In this document: positions 15,288 through 23,059 of the stretch, in pieces
Numbering within the stretch: the stretch's first letter is position 1
Layout of the letters: each line of letters begins with the position of its first letter
Translations under genes and position numbers: made by a program
The notes under the pieces: generated by a model
Database searches by the model: none
What the model saw: only the letters and a program-made list of their open reading frames with translations
Told to the model about the DNA's origin: nothing
Assembly (NCBI GenBank): GCA_021812105.1
Contig: JAKAOQ010000002.1
Coordinates: 1 to 30,583, forward strand
Reading direction: 5' to 3'
DNA from: Microcaldota archaeon
GTDB lineage: Archaea; Micrarchaeota; Micrarchaeia; Micrarchaeales; Micrarchaeaceae
Length of the DNA stretch: 30,583 nt

Positions 15288-15357
15288 AGAGCTAACGCTA
15301 TGAAGAAGTAACAAAAAGAAACAGAAAAAATAGGATAAGACGGACTAACTGATTAAA

Positions 15358-15489
15358 TCAGTAGTCTTCGGATTCGTCTTCGGAGTCTTCGTCGTCGGGG
15401 CCGAATTCGTCATCGTCTTCGTCGTCATCTTCGTCGTCTTCTGGTTTCTTTTTTTCGTCTTTCTCTTCGAATATCGGTATTTTGGGCAT
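15358..15489 (-). CDS. 43-residue highly acidic microprotein
   Basis: ATG at 15489 to TGA at 15358 encodes 43 residues. A short N-terminal module, MPKIPIFEEKDEKKK, is followed by an almost purely Asp/Glu tail broken only by EFGPDD and a few Ser, ending ESEDY. A GGTG lies about seven bases before the ATG, and a TATA-like TTTATATTAA lies near 15555-15564. The coding strand is a run of GAC/GAA/GAT codons, giving a CTTCGTC-type repeat on the plus strand. No family was recognised. Acidic tails of this kind occur in DNA or RNA mimics, histone-like chaperones and ribosomal stalk ends; none of these is assigned here. It could also be a chance low-complexity ORF. Confidence 0.5.
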   Translation of the reverse strand: MPKIPIFEEKDEKKKPEDDEDDDEDDDEFGPDDEDSEDESEDY

Positions 15490-15822
15490 ATTTACACCGA
15501 ACCAAACGTATGCATGTCATTGCACACGAGATTTCATAAATCGTATAAACCGATTAATATAAATATCTTGTCGTTTAGAGTGTTGACGCCTCTGTGTACT
15601 TAGCTGCGATTGATACATGGATATCAAAATCCTGTATACGACGTAACCCGAAAACAAAAACATATATATTTTTGCTTTGCTATAGTTAGTTAAGAGGTAT
15701 AACCGAGTGTCAACATTTGTGTGACGCTCTTTGAATAAGCCAGCAAGTGCCCGTTTTGTGCTCGTGCATCGTGCTTATTATTACAGGATTAAACATTTGA
15801 TTATACTTAAATGGTGAAATAT
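15490..15822. other. Regulatory region between the acidic microprotein and EF-1alpha
   Basis: About 330 bases without a gene. The left part holds minus-strand TATA-like elements for the microprotein (15545-15565). The right part holds plus-strand candidates at 15661-15671 (CATATATATTT) and 15774-15784 (CTTATTATTAC), plus the EF-1alpha Shine-Dalgarno at 15813-15817 (GGTGA). An 8-bp hairpin lies at 15705-15729. No ORF above ten codons with a plausible start context was found. Confidence 0.5.
15705..15729 (+). promoter_or_regulatory. Hairpin in the likely 5' leader of EF-1alpha
   Basis: GAGTGTCA (15705-15712) pairs with TGACGCTC (15722-15729) through eight base pairs including one G-U, with a 9-base loop. 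If the TATA element at 15661-15671 is used, transcription would start near 15692 and the hairpin would lie in a leader of about 130 nt. Function is unknown. Confidence 0.35.
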
Positions 15823-17100
15823 ATGGCAACACAGAAACCACACATGAATTTGATTTTTATAGGACACGTAGACCACGGTAAGTCTACAACCGTTGGAAGG
15901 CTCATGTTCGAGACCGGAGCGGTTCCGGAAAGGGAGATGGAAAAGTACAGGGAGCTGGCCAAGCAGTACCACAGGCCGTCCTTCGAGTTCGCGTTCGTTA
16001 TGGACGCGCAGAAGGAAGAGAGGGAAAGGGGTATAACCATAGACATAGCACACAAAGAATTCCAGACTCCAAAGTACTACTTTACGATAATAGACGCCCC
16101 GGGCCACAAGGACTTCGTAAAAAACATGATAACGGGTTCTAGCCAGGCTGACGCCGCGGTGCTGGTTGTCGGAGCCAACGAAGGAATAGGCAAGCAGACG
16201 AGGGAGCACGCGATACTCGCAAACGTGCTTGGAATAGAGCAGCTGATTATCGGAATAAACAAGATGGACATGGCGAACTACGAACAGAAGAGGTATGACG
16301 AGCTGAAAGGCGGGATGCTCGACATACTCAAGCCTTTGGGAACTAAGGGTGTTGATTCGATACCGTTCGTGCCATACTCTGCTCTCACTGGAGAGGGAGT
16401 TTCCAAGAAATCCGATAAGATGCCGTGGTACAGCGGGCCGACGCTGCTAGAGGCGCTTGATACCCTTAAGGAGCCTTCGAGGCCTACCGACAAGCCACTC
16501 AGGCTTCCGATAGAGGACGTTTACAGCATATCCGGGTTCGGAACAGTGCCGGTAGGAAGGGTAGAAACTGGAGTACTGAAGCCGAACGACCAGGTAGTGA
16601 TCATGCCTGCCGGAATAAAGACAGAGGTAAAGAGTATAGAAATGCACCACCAGCAGCTGCAGCAGGCCATACCTGGAGACAATGTAGGATTCAACATAAA
16701 GAACGTAGACAAAAAGGATATCAAGAGGGGAGACGTTGTCGGACCGGCGAGCAATCCACCTGCCGTAGCTTCGGAGTTCACAGCTTTGATAATAGTGCTG
16801 CAGCACCCGAACGTTATAGCTAGGGGATACACACCAGTATTCCACATACACACCGCTCAGCTCGCGTGCACAATCGTTGACATACTCGAGAAGAAAGACC
16901 CCAAGACGGGCCAGACGCTTGAGAAGAACCCCGACACGATAAAGACCGGAGACGCGGCTGTAGTAAAGATAAAGCCAACGAAGCCAATAGCGGTAGAGAA
17001 GTACAGCGACTTCCCACCGCTTGGAAGGTTCGCGATAAGGGATATGGGAGAAACCATAGGCGCGGGAAGGATAATAGATATAGTACCGTTCCAGAAGTGA
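15823..17100 (+). CDS. tuf: Translation elongation factor EF-1alpha (aEF1A)
   Basis: About 425 residues; the GTPase that delivers aminoacyl-tRNA to the ribosome. G1 is GHVDHGKST near residue 14, the switch I region is EERERGITIDIAH, G3 is DAPGHKDF, G4 is INKMDMANY and G5 is VPYSALTGEGV; beta-barrel domains 2 and 3 follow (GFGTVPVGRVETG, then RGYTPVFHIHTAQLACTI and FAIRDMGETIGAGRI). ATG at 15823 is chosen over 15811 because MATQKPHMNLIFIGHVDHG matches archaeal EF-1alpha and a GGTGA Shine-Dalgarno lies five bases upstream. S10 follows after about 11 bases, the conserved archaeal tuf-rpsJ pair. Confidence 0.96.
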   Translation: MATQKPHMNLIFIGHVDHGKSTTVGRLMFETGAVPEREMEKYRELAKQYHRPSFEFAFVMDAQKEERERGITIDIAHKEFQTPKYYFTIIDAPGHKDFVKNMITGSSQADAAVLVVGANEGIGKQTREHAILANVLGIEQLIIGINKMDMANYEQKRYDELKGGMLDILKPLGTKGVDSIPFVPYSALTGEGVSKKSDKMPWYSGPTLLEALDTLKEPSRPTDKPLRLPIEDVYSISGFGTVPVGRVETGVLKPNDQVVIMPAGIKTEVKSIEMHHQQLQQAIPGDNVGFNIKNVDKKDIKRGDVVGPASNPPAVASEFTALIIVLQHPNVIARGYTPVFHIHTAQLACTIVDILEKKDPKTGQTLEKNPDTIKTGDAAVVKIKPTKPIAVEKYSDFPPLGRFAIRDMGETIGAGRIIDIVPFQK

Positions 17101-17111
17101 AAAGTGAATAG

Positions 17112-17420
17112 ATGTCTACAGCAACAATAAAACTCTCAAGCCTGAGCGCCAAGGACGCGGACACTATCATGCAGCAGATCAAGACGATAGCGCAATCCCT
17201 TGACGTGAAGTACAGCGGCCCCGTCCCGCTTCCTACAAAAATTATCTCGCACACAACCAGGAAGACGCCGTGCGGGACAGGAAGCGATACCTACGAGAGG
17301 TGGCAGCTCAGGATCCATAAGAGGCTGATAAAGATAGTAGACGCGAGCGAGCACGCGCTCAGGCAGATACTCAGAATTCCCGTGCCCGACACGGTCCAGA
17401 TAGAGATACTCCTTAGCTGA
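17112..17420 (+). CDS. rps10: 30S ribosomal protein S10
   Basis: 102 residues matching archaeal/eukaryotic S10 (uS10), a head protein of the 30S subunit. Recognisable segments are LSSLSAKDADTIMQQIKTIA, SGPVPLPTKI, the TTRKTPCGTGSDTYERWQLRIHKR-like RNA-binding loop and the C-terminal PVPDTVQIEILLS. It follows EF-1alpha by 11 bases and is probably in one transcript with it, as in most archaea. A T-rich terminator follows. Confidence 0.95.
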   Translation: MSTATIKLSSLSAKDADTIMQQIKTIAQSLDVKYSGPVPLPTKIISHTTRKTPCGTGSDTYERWQLRIHKRLIKIVDASEHALRQILRIPVPDTVQIEILLS

Positions 17421-17441
17421 CTGCCTGCTTTTGCTTTCCGC

Positions 17442-17479
17442 TTTTTTATTTCCTAATTTTTATTTTATCTTCTATTTTT
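17442..17479 (+). terminator. T-tract terminator of the EF-1alpha-S10 operon
   Basis: Three T-runs (TTTTTTATTT, TTTTTATTTTAT, TATTTTTG) follow the S10 stop by some 20 bases with no hairpin, the usual archaeal intrinsic terminator style. The tract overlaps the 3' end of the convergent NFACT-R gene. Confidence 0.55.
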
Positions 17480-18269
17480 GCTTTATGGAGTTTTCGTTCG
17501 ATACACTGAATGAACCCGCGGGCAACTGCTGCATTACCTCATCGATATCGCGCAGCCCAAGGAATCGCATTATCTTCTTCGCGGAATCGGACTTCTTTTC
17601 TTCTCCCGGGGATATCAGACAACCGCCGCGAACCTTCAACCTTTCAAACGTCTTCCTCGGTACAACTTTTAGCTTTCCGTCTTCGCTGAATGCCGCGAGA
17701 CCGAGTTGCGTGTTCCGGAACCATTCACGGTCCCCGCTGAGGAGAAAGCTTCCCGTGCCCAGCGACCCCTTGCCCGTTGATTTGCTGACCTGATCGCGCC
17801 TCATCGCGTAGACGTCCACGCTGGGGGCGCCGTTCTTCCACGCACTGGAGTAGCTTGCGGCAAACTGCGCCGATTCCTCCCTTGCTTCGGCGCTCGATCC
17901 TGCGCCGCTCTTGAGTGTCACAACGGAAGCCCCGAATATGTCTGCATGAAAAAATAGGTCTCCTTCCTCAAAATGCTTAGAGTTTAGCGCTTCGTTCTGC
18001 ACCGCGTCCCTTCCGCCGATTGCCAAAAGCCCATCGCTTGTGAAGAACCAGTGGAATTTCTCATACCATTCCTTCTTGGCCTTCAGGAAAGCCTTCTGCT
18101 GCTTTCCTTCGTCTTCTCCGCTTTTCTCCTCCATCTCCTTAAGTCTCTTCTGCAGGTCTGTGATAGCCTTCATCGCGCCTGCCTTCTTTTGCATGAGGCT
18201 CTTGGAAAGGTTGTAGTAATCGTTTGCGTTGGCCTGCGGACTTTTTGTGAAATCCACTTTTACTCTCAT
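17472..18269 (-). CDS. Free-standing NFACT-R (DUF814) protein, RqcH/NEMF C-terminal part
   Basis: 265 residues equivalent to only the C-terminal portion of RqcH/NEMF/Tae2, the ribosome quality-control factor that binds 50S subunits with stalled peptidyl-tRNA. It begins exactly at the coiled-coil entry (VDFTKSPQANANDYYNLSK), has one helical hairpin to about residue 65, and then the NFACT-R domain with WFFTSDGLLAIGGRDAVQNE near 74 and FHADIFGASVVTLK near 108. The C-terminal part holds VRGGCLISPGEE. NFACT-N, the HhH and the first coiled-coil arm are absent. The preceding gene, SecE, is intact and ends 15 bases upstream, so the missing part is not hidden by a frameshift at this locus. It is probably co-transcribed with SecE. 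Confidence 0.85.
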   Translation of the reverse strand: MRVKVDFTKSPQANANDYYNLSKSLMQKKAGAMKAITDLQKRLKEMEEKSGEDEGKQQKAFLKAKKEWYEKFHWFFTSDGLLAIGGRDAVQNEALNSKHFEEGDLFFHADIFGASVVTLKSGAGSSAEAREESAQFAASYSSAWKNGAPSVDVYAMRRDQVSKSTGKGSLGTGSFLLSGDREWFRNTQLGLAAFSEDGKLKVVPRKTFERLKVRGGCLISPGEEKKSDSAKKIMRFLGLRDIDEVMQQLPAGSFSVSNENSIKQK

Positions 18270-18284
18270 TTTACCAGTTACCAG

Positions 18285-18488
18285 CTATACCAATGACAGG
18301 GTGCCTGTTATTATCAAGGATACTATGATGGCGATTATGAGACCCAAAGCACCCACTATGAGTATTCCTAGCAGTATTATCTTGGCGCTCTTATTGAATT
18401 CTTCTCCGGTAGGCTTGTAGCTTATCGCGAGGATCCTCCTGGAATCGGAGTAGAAGTCCCTAATCGATTTTATTATATTGAAGTTCAT
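18285..18488 (-). CDS. secE: Protein translocase subunit SecE (Sec61-gamma)
   Basis: 67 residues; the single-span clamp of the SecYEG/Sec61 channel. An amphipathic N-terminal helix (IIKSIRDFYSDSRRILAISYKP) with the conserved Lys-Pro turn is followed by EEFNKSAKI and one membrane helix (ILLGILIVGALGLIIAIIVSL). A longer frame begins at TTG 18512, but a minus-strand TATA-like element (18524-18533) predicts transcription from about 18503, favouring ATG 18488. It is the first gene of a probable pair with the NFACT-R gene. In many archaea SecE sits with Spt5 and L11 instead. Confidence 0.88.
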   Translation of the reverse strand: MNFNIIKSIRDFYSDSRRILAISYKPTGEEFNKSAKIILLGILIVGALGLIIAIIVSLIITGTLSLV

Positions 18489-18603
18489 GGGCTCACTCGC
18501 GTGCGTTTGCAAATACGCGCAAAAGATATATAGATAGGCCGTTATATCTTTTTAAGCTTTGCTCATTGTGTTTGCACTATTGCACAGATTTGATGGTAAT
18601 AGA
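18489..18603. promoter_or_regulatory. Divergent promoter of secE and thiI
   Basis: This 115-bp gap holds two opposed TATA-like elements: 18524-18533 (GATATATAG) reading toward secE and 18542-18554 (TTATATCTTTTTA) reading toward thiI. They are close enough that binding at one may hinder the other. Confidence 0.45.
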
Positions 18604-19758
18604 ATGAAGGACAGATACGACGCTGTTGTGATGCACTACGGTGAAATAGGTGTTAAGGGTAAAAACAAGGGCACCTTCATAAACACGCTCTACGGGAACG
18701 TCAAGGCAACGCTGCACGGGGAGAAGTACGAATCACTGAAGAATATGCGCGACAGACTGCTGCTCAACCTAAGCGCCGAGTCCGACGTTGATTCGATAGT
18801 CGGAAAGCTGGGCCACGTGTTCGGATTGGCGTGGTATGCTCCCGCATACGTAGAAAAGAATAATGTCAAAGATATTGTAAAAAGGCTCGTGGTGATGTCG
18901 AAGGGGCTGAAAGCGGTAAAGGTTGTGGCTCACAGGACCTACAAGGAGGTAGATTTCACGTCTGAAGGAATAATATCAGAATTCATAAAGTCTGCAGCAA
19001 GGAACGGGGTCAACGCGGACAAGGACGCGGAGTACAAGCTTTTTGTAAATGTCACAAAAGATGGAACCATAATAAGCGGCAAGATCAGGGGGCTCGGAGG
19101 GCTGCCGGTCGGCAGCTCGAAAAAGGCGGTAGTGCTCCTATCCGGTGGAATAGATTCACCCGTATCGGCGTTCTTCATGATGAAACGCGGCATGGTACCC
19201 GTATACCTGCACGTACACGCATTTCCTGACGCAAAAGAGGCGGCTGAGTCCAAGATAGGCAGGATAGTTGAGGTACTGAACCAGTACTCCAACGGCGCAT
19301 CTAGGACCTATTACGTACCGGGCCACATATTCCTCACATACGCTACAAAGGAGAGGAGCATGTACGAGCTTGTCCTGTTCAAGAGATTCCTTTACAAGTT
19401 GGCTGAGAGGATAGCGGAGAATGAAGGGGCAGAGGCGATAGTTACGGGGGACAGCCTCGGCCAGGTGGCATCCCAGACCATAGAGAATATTGCTTCGAGC
19501 AGCAAGGGGGTGAAAACGCTGTTGTTGCGACCCCTTATAGGGCTCGACAAGAACGAGATAATAGACTACGCGAAGCGCATCGGCACTTACGAACTGTCGA
19601 TACTTCCGTACAGGGATGTGTGCTCGATAAACAGCAAGAACCAGAAGACGGTGTCTAATCCGAGCGAGATCGACAGAGTATATAGGAAGGCAAAGATAGG
19701 GAAGGCAATGAACGAGACCATGAAAAGGAAGCTTATAATAGAACATGGGGCATCCTGA
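18604..19758 (+). CDS. thiI: tRNA 4-thiouridine synthetase ThiI
   Basis: About 384 residues: an N-terminal ferredoxin-like and THUMP region (HYGEIGVKGKNKGTF near residue 12, HRTYKEVDFTSEGI near 110), then an adenylating PP-loop domain with VLLSGGIDSPVSAFFM near 178 and TGDSLGQVASQTIENI near 280. It installs s4U8 in tRNA. The Cys in PYRDVCSINSK near 340 aligns with the conserved active-site Cys of ThiI. There is no C-terminal rhodanese domain, as usual in archaea, so the sulfur donor is external. ATG 18604 is preferred to TTG 18559 because of the promoter position at 18542 and the conserved start MKDRYDAVVMHYGE. Confidence 0.92.
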   Translation: MKDRYDAVVMHYGEIGVKGKNKGTFINTLYGNVKATLHGEKYESLKNMRDRLLLNLSAESDVDSIVGKLGHVFGLAWYAPAYVEKNNVKDIVKRLVVMSKGLKAVKVVAHRTYKEVDFTSEGIISEFIKSAARNGVNADKDAEYKLFVNVTKDGTIISGKIRGLGGLPVGSSKKAVVLLSGGIDSPVSAFFMMKRGMVPVYLHVHAFPDAKEAAESKIGRIVEVLNQYSNGASRTYYVPGHIFLTYATKERSMYELVLFKRFLYKLAERIAENEGAEAIVTGDSLGQVASQTIENIASSSKGVKTLLLRPLIGLDKNEIIDYAKRIGTYELSILPYRDVCSINSKNQKTVSNPSEIDRVYRKAKIGKAMNETMKRKLIIEHGAS

Positions 19759-19868
19759 AGCATACGGGGCCGTGCTTTGCGCCTGTGCTTTTAACATTAG
19801 GGTAAAAAATCGTATTTAATTTAGAAAGCGTTTAATAACCTTTCTTTTTCTATATAAACCGTGATGAA

Positions 19869-20144
19869 ATGGCTGATAGAAAGACGGTGGTTGTTATCGA
19901 TCCAGAGCTGCAGTACAAGAGGCAGCTGCACTACAGGGAGAGGCACTCGGGCTGGCAGATCTTTAAGGGTATATACTGGGGCGTATATACGTTCGTGCTT
20001 GGAATACTACTGATAACCTCGGTCCCGTACAGGGTAACTATACCGCAGTTCTTCGGATGGGCGTTAACCCTCTTCGCAATCTTCATAATAGTGTACGGAT
20101 TTAGCATCTCACTGCACTACAAGCTGATGAAGAGGTACGCATGA
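19869..20144 (+). CDS. Small two-TM membrane protein
   Basis: 91 residues of unknown function. A soluble charged N-terminus (MADRKTVVVIDPELQYKRQLHYRERHSG) is followed by two hydrophobic helices (about 33-50 and 61-83) with a short loop (PYRVTIPQF) and a basic tail KLMKRYA. Both ends are predicted to be cytosolic. The ATG is preceded by GTGATG, and a TATA-like TTTAATAACC lies near 19830. It is followed by a T-rich terminator. It is probably a single-gene unit between thiI and secF; a role with Sec is possible only by proximity. Confidence 0.7.
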   Translation: MADRKTVVVIDPELQYKRQLHYRERHSGWQIFKGIYWGVYTFVLGILLITSVPYRVTIPQFFGWALTLFAIFIIVYGFSISLHYKLMKRYA

Positions 20145-20174
20145 TTTTTTCCTTGTTTTCTTTTATTTATTCGT
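20145..20174 (+). terminator. T-rich terminator after the two-TM protein
   Basis: Successive T-runs (TTTTTT, TTTTC, TTTTATTTATT) immediately follow the stop with no hairpin, as expected of archaeal termination. Confidence 0.5.
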
Positions 20175-20264
20175 TTGTTAATTTTGCCGCATAGGGCATT
20201 GGTAAAGGATTTTAAATTCTGGCGTATATTCTTATTTGGAACCTCCGTCTGAATTAAGGGCAGG

Positions 20265-20274
20265 TTTATAAATA
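20265..20274 (+). promoter_or_regulatory. TATA box of the secF-secD-NMD3 operon
   Basis: TTTATAAATA is centred about 40 bases before the secF ATG at 20310, giving a predicted leader of roughly 15 nt that could hold a weak CGGAG Shine-Dalgarno. Confidence 0.55.
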
Positions 20275-20309
20275 ATAAGGGCTAAATTTAGCTCATCGGA
20301 GTAGTTTGA

Positions 20310-21464
20310 ATGAACATCCCCAACATATACAATAGTAAGAGGTACAAGTATTACGCTACCATTCCCATAATTCTACTCGTGATAAGCCTTTTCTTCGTAC
20401 ATTCGATACAGCTTGACTCATCGCTCAAGGGGGGAATAAGCATACAGCTGCAGACCAACGCGAGCGTGGATGTGAGAAACGTTACCGCACTGGTCAACGC
20501 ACACATACCCGCGGCTGAGGCGAGTGTTAGCAAATCCCCGGGAGGCCTCTCCATAGTCATAGCAGAGAATGCAAGCATAGCTACAGCGCTTAATTACCTG
20601 CTCGAGATAGAAAACCAGTACAGCAATTATACAAATTTGCAGGCGCTAGCCGCCACCTACCAGAACCAGCTTACCGCGCAGCCGGGCAACTCTACGCTAT
20701 CGGCGCTTTTGAACAACGCGCAGAGCAACGAGACCAGGACCACGCTCGCGATGAGCGGTTTGCTGGGATCAGAGCTTTCCGGCCTGAATGGATTCAGCGT
20801 ACCACACACATACAACTCCAGCGATCCCTCAAATATGTCGAAAGTGGCAAAGAACGCTTACAATTTGGCTGTAGCACAGTACAAGGACAGTGTAATATCA
20901 GTACTGCACGGGATAGTGCCTTTCAGCACATACTCGTACAACGACGTCACGCCTACGCTTGGCAAGTTTTTTCTCAAGCAGATGGAAGACATAATAATCG
21001 TATCATTCATCCTAATAGGGATAGCAGTATTCTTCATATTCAGGAGCGTTGTGCCGTCTTTCGCGGCCATATTCGGCGCTGCGAACGACATAGTCATAGC
21101 CCTAGGCGGAATGGGACTCTTCGGCATACCGCTCGGGATAGCTTCTATAGGAGGACTGCTGATGCTGATAGGTTATTCGATAGACACGGAGCTCCTATCC
21201 TCTATAAGAATACTGAAGAGAGGCGAGGATACTCCACAGGATAGGGCTTTCGGCGCCATGAAGACCGGAACTACGATGACTCTGGCCGCGATAATAACTT
21301 TCAGCATACTGCTCGTGATGTCGTACGAGACATTCATACCCACGTATTTTGAGATATCTGGAGTTGTGCTCATAGGCCTGGTAGCGGACCTCGCTACAAC
21401 GTGGCTCGGAAACGTACCGCTCATACTCTGGTACAAGCTCAGAAAGGTGAACAAGGTTGGTTAA
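20310..21464 (+). CDS. secF: Protein-export membrane protein SecF
   Basis: 384 residues of the SecF branch of RND-like export proteins, which help late steps of Sec translocation. TM1 spans about 17-33, a large external domain lies at about 34-225, and TM2-TM6 follow. The SecF signature is visible as FGAANDIVIALGGMGLFGIPLG and GYSIDTELLSSIRIL. The external loop is longer than usual for SecF, with a low-complexity Asn/Gln/Thr/Ser insert at about 100-190. It carries eight N-x-S/T sequons (N50, 57, 87, 106, 127, 140, 169, 175). The stop overlaps the secD start by eight bases. Confidence 0.92.
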   Translation: MNIPNIYNSKRYKYYATIPIILLVISLFFVHSIQLDSSLKGGISIQLQTNASVDVRNVTALVNAHIPAAEASVSKSPGGLSIVIAENASIATALNYLLEIENQYSNYTNLQALAATYQNQLTAQPGNSTLSALLNNAQSNETRTTLAMSGLLGSELSGLNGFSVPHTYNSSDPSNMSKVAKNAYNLAVAQYKDSVISVLHGIVPFSTYSYNDVTPTLGKFFLKQMEDIIIVSFILIGIAVFFIFRSVVPSFAAIFGAANDIVIALGGMGLFGIPLGIASIGGLLMLIGYSIDTELLSSIRILKRGEDTPQDRAFGAMKTGTTMTLAAIITFSILLVMSYETFIPTYFEISGVVLIGLVADLATTWLGNVPLILWYKLRKVNKVG

Positions 21465-23046
21465 GGTCAAAAGTTACTTGAAGGACAGGAGGATACTCGT
21501 CCTCATCGCGATATTCATAGCCCTGGCTGCGCTTGATGGTTATACGCAGTTCTACAATGGAGGCCTGCACTTTGGTATAGAATTCGTTGGGGGAACGCAG
21601 ATACCCATAACGCTTGAGCATGGAGTAAACCAGACAGAGATGAGCAGCATCTTGTCGATACTCGACCAGAGGGTATCAACGTTCGGTTTGAGGCAGGTAA
21701 CCGTAGAAGGAATAGGTAATTCGACAATATACGTTACGATACCATCGGCGAGCAGCGAAGCAATAAACCAGACCGTAGCGATACTGGAGAGCCAGGGTAA
21801 TTTCTTGGGTGTGGTAGCCGGAAGGGAAGCGATAAACGGCAGCGGCATACTGAAGGGAAGCATAGGCCAGGTCCCTCCGCAGCTCATAAACAACACCGCC
21901 AGCTGGACCGTCACGTTCTTCATAACCGATACGGCTTCAAAGATGTTTTCAAAGGCTGTTTTTGGAGAAGGTAATCAGCCGCTCTACATGTTCCTCGACA
22001 GACCCTCGAGCAGCATCGCGCTCGTGAATGGCTCGCATTTGGGCAACTCGTCGTTGGGCCTTTCCGCATCGCAAGCGCTTAAGGAGATGCAGAACGCATT
22101 GTCCCTTGGGAACAGGACCATACCCGTAGTTGCTGTTTACAATACCAACTATAGCCTGAACAACACGAAGAGATACCTTGCAAGCGAAAGGAACGTTTAT
22201 ACAAAAGTGATAGCCGAAAGCGATATCAGCCCAGCGCTCATAAGTGCAGCCAGATCAGACAACTACAGCGTTGTTCTGGTTAGCAGACAAAACATGACAC
22301 CAACATTCATAAGCACGCAGAACGGCACCCTTGTTGACACGTGGGAAGCCGTGGGACTGCTGAGCGCACCCATACTAAACCCGTCTCTCGCCAACGGAAG
22401 CAGCGGGAGCAGCTATGAAATCTCGGGTGTTGCGCCGTCAACACTTCCAAAGGGCCAGCAACTTACATACGCTACCAGCCAGACAAAGATGATAGCCAGC
22501 ATACTCAGCGGCGGGGCGCTCCCGGTCAGCATAATAGTTGGGAGCCCGGGGCCCATACCCCCAACCCTCGCTAAGCACTTCTTCAAAACGAGCGGAATAA
22601 TACTCATAGTCGCGGTAGTAGCGGTGTCGCTCTTCATAGTTATCAGGTATAGGAGGATGTTCCTCATAGCGCCGATACTGATTACGACCCTCATGGAACT
22701 TTTCATAATAGGATCGATAATAGGGCTGGTCGGGACTATAGACCTCTCCGCGGTGGCCGGGATGATAGCGGTAGTAGGAACCGGAGTCGACGCCCAGATC
22801 ATAATAACGGATGAGGTGCTCGCCAGGAGGGGTGCGCAGGCAACGGCAAAGATGCTGCTCGGCAACGCATTCTATATAGTGTGGGCAGACGCCCTGCTTC
22901 TTGTAGTGGCGATGCTGCCGCTTTTCTTCTCAACGTCGCTTGTTGACGTAATAGGATTTTCAGAATCTACGATAATCGGCGCGCTTCTCGGGGTTCTCAT
23001 AACCAGGCCCGCGTACGGAGCCATAATAGAGAAGCACTACGAATAA
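21457..23046 (+). CDS. secD: Protein-export membrane protein SecD
   Basis: 529 residues. TM1 is near 12-28, a large external domain spans about 30-375, then come TM2-TM6. FGLRQVTVEGIG near 76 and GGALPVSIIVGSPG near 355 are SecD P1 hallmarks, and GTGVDAQIIITDEVLARRG is the TM4-TM5 motif with the conserved Asp. The start is TTG at 21457, with a GGTGA Shine-Dalgarno seven bases upstream inside secF, so it is translationally coupled. Fourteen N-x-S/T sequons lie in the external domain (N58 to N313) and none after TM2. Archaea lack SecA, so SecDF here must work without it. Confidence 0.92.
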   Translation: MVKVKSYLKDRRILVLIAIFIALAALDGYTQFYNGGLHFGIEFVGGTQIPITLEHGVNQTEMSSILSILDQRVSTFGLRQVTVEGIGNSTIYVTIPSASSEAINQTVAILESQGNFLGVVAGREAINGSGILKGSIGQVPPQLINNTASWTVTFFITDTASKMFSKAVFGEGNQPLYMFLDRPSSSIALVNGSHLGNSSLGLSASQALKEMQNALSLGNRTIPVVAVYNTNYSLNNTKRYLASERNVYTKVIAESDISPALISAARSDNYSVVLVSRQNMTPTFISTQNGTLVDTWEAVGLLSAPILNPSLANGSSGSSYEISGVAPSTLPKGQQLTYATSQTKMIASILSGGALPVSIIVGSPGPIPPTLAKHFFKTSGIILIVAVVAVSLFIVIRYRRMFLIAPILITTLMELFIIGSIIGLVGTIDLSAVAGMIAVVGTGVDAQIIITDEVLARRGAQATAKMLLGNAFYIVWADALLLVVAMLPLFFSTSLVDVIGFSESTIIGALLGVLITRPAYGAIIEKHYE

Positions 23047-23059
23047 AGCGAGAATATAG

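Noticed and set aside
15361..15455. Short repeated CTTCGTC-like units suggestive of a tandem repeat or CRISPR-like array.
   Set aside because: The pattern is explained by consecutive Asp/Glu codons of the minus-strand microprotein; there are no regular spacers.
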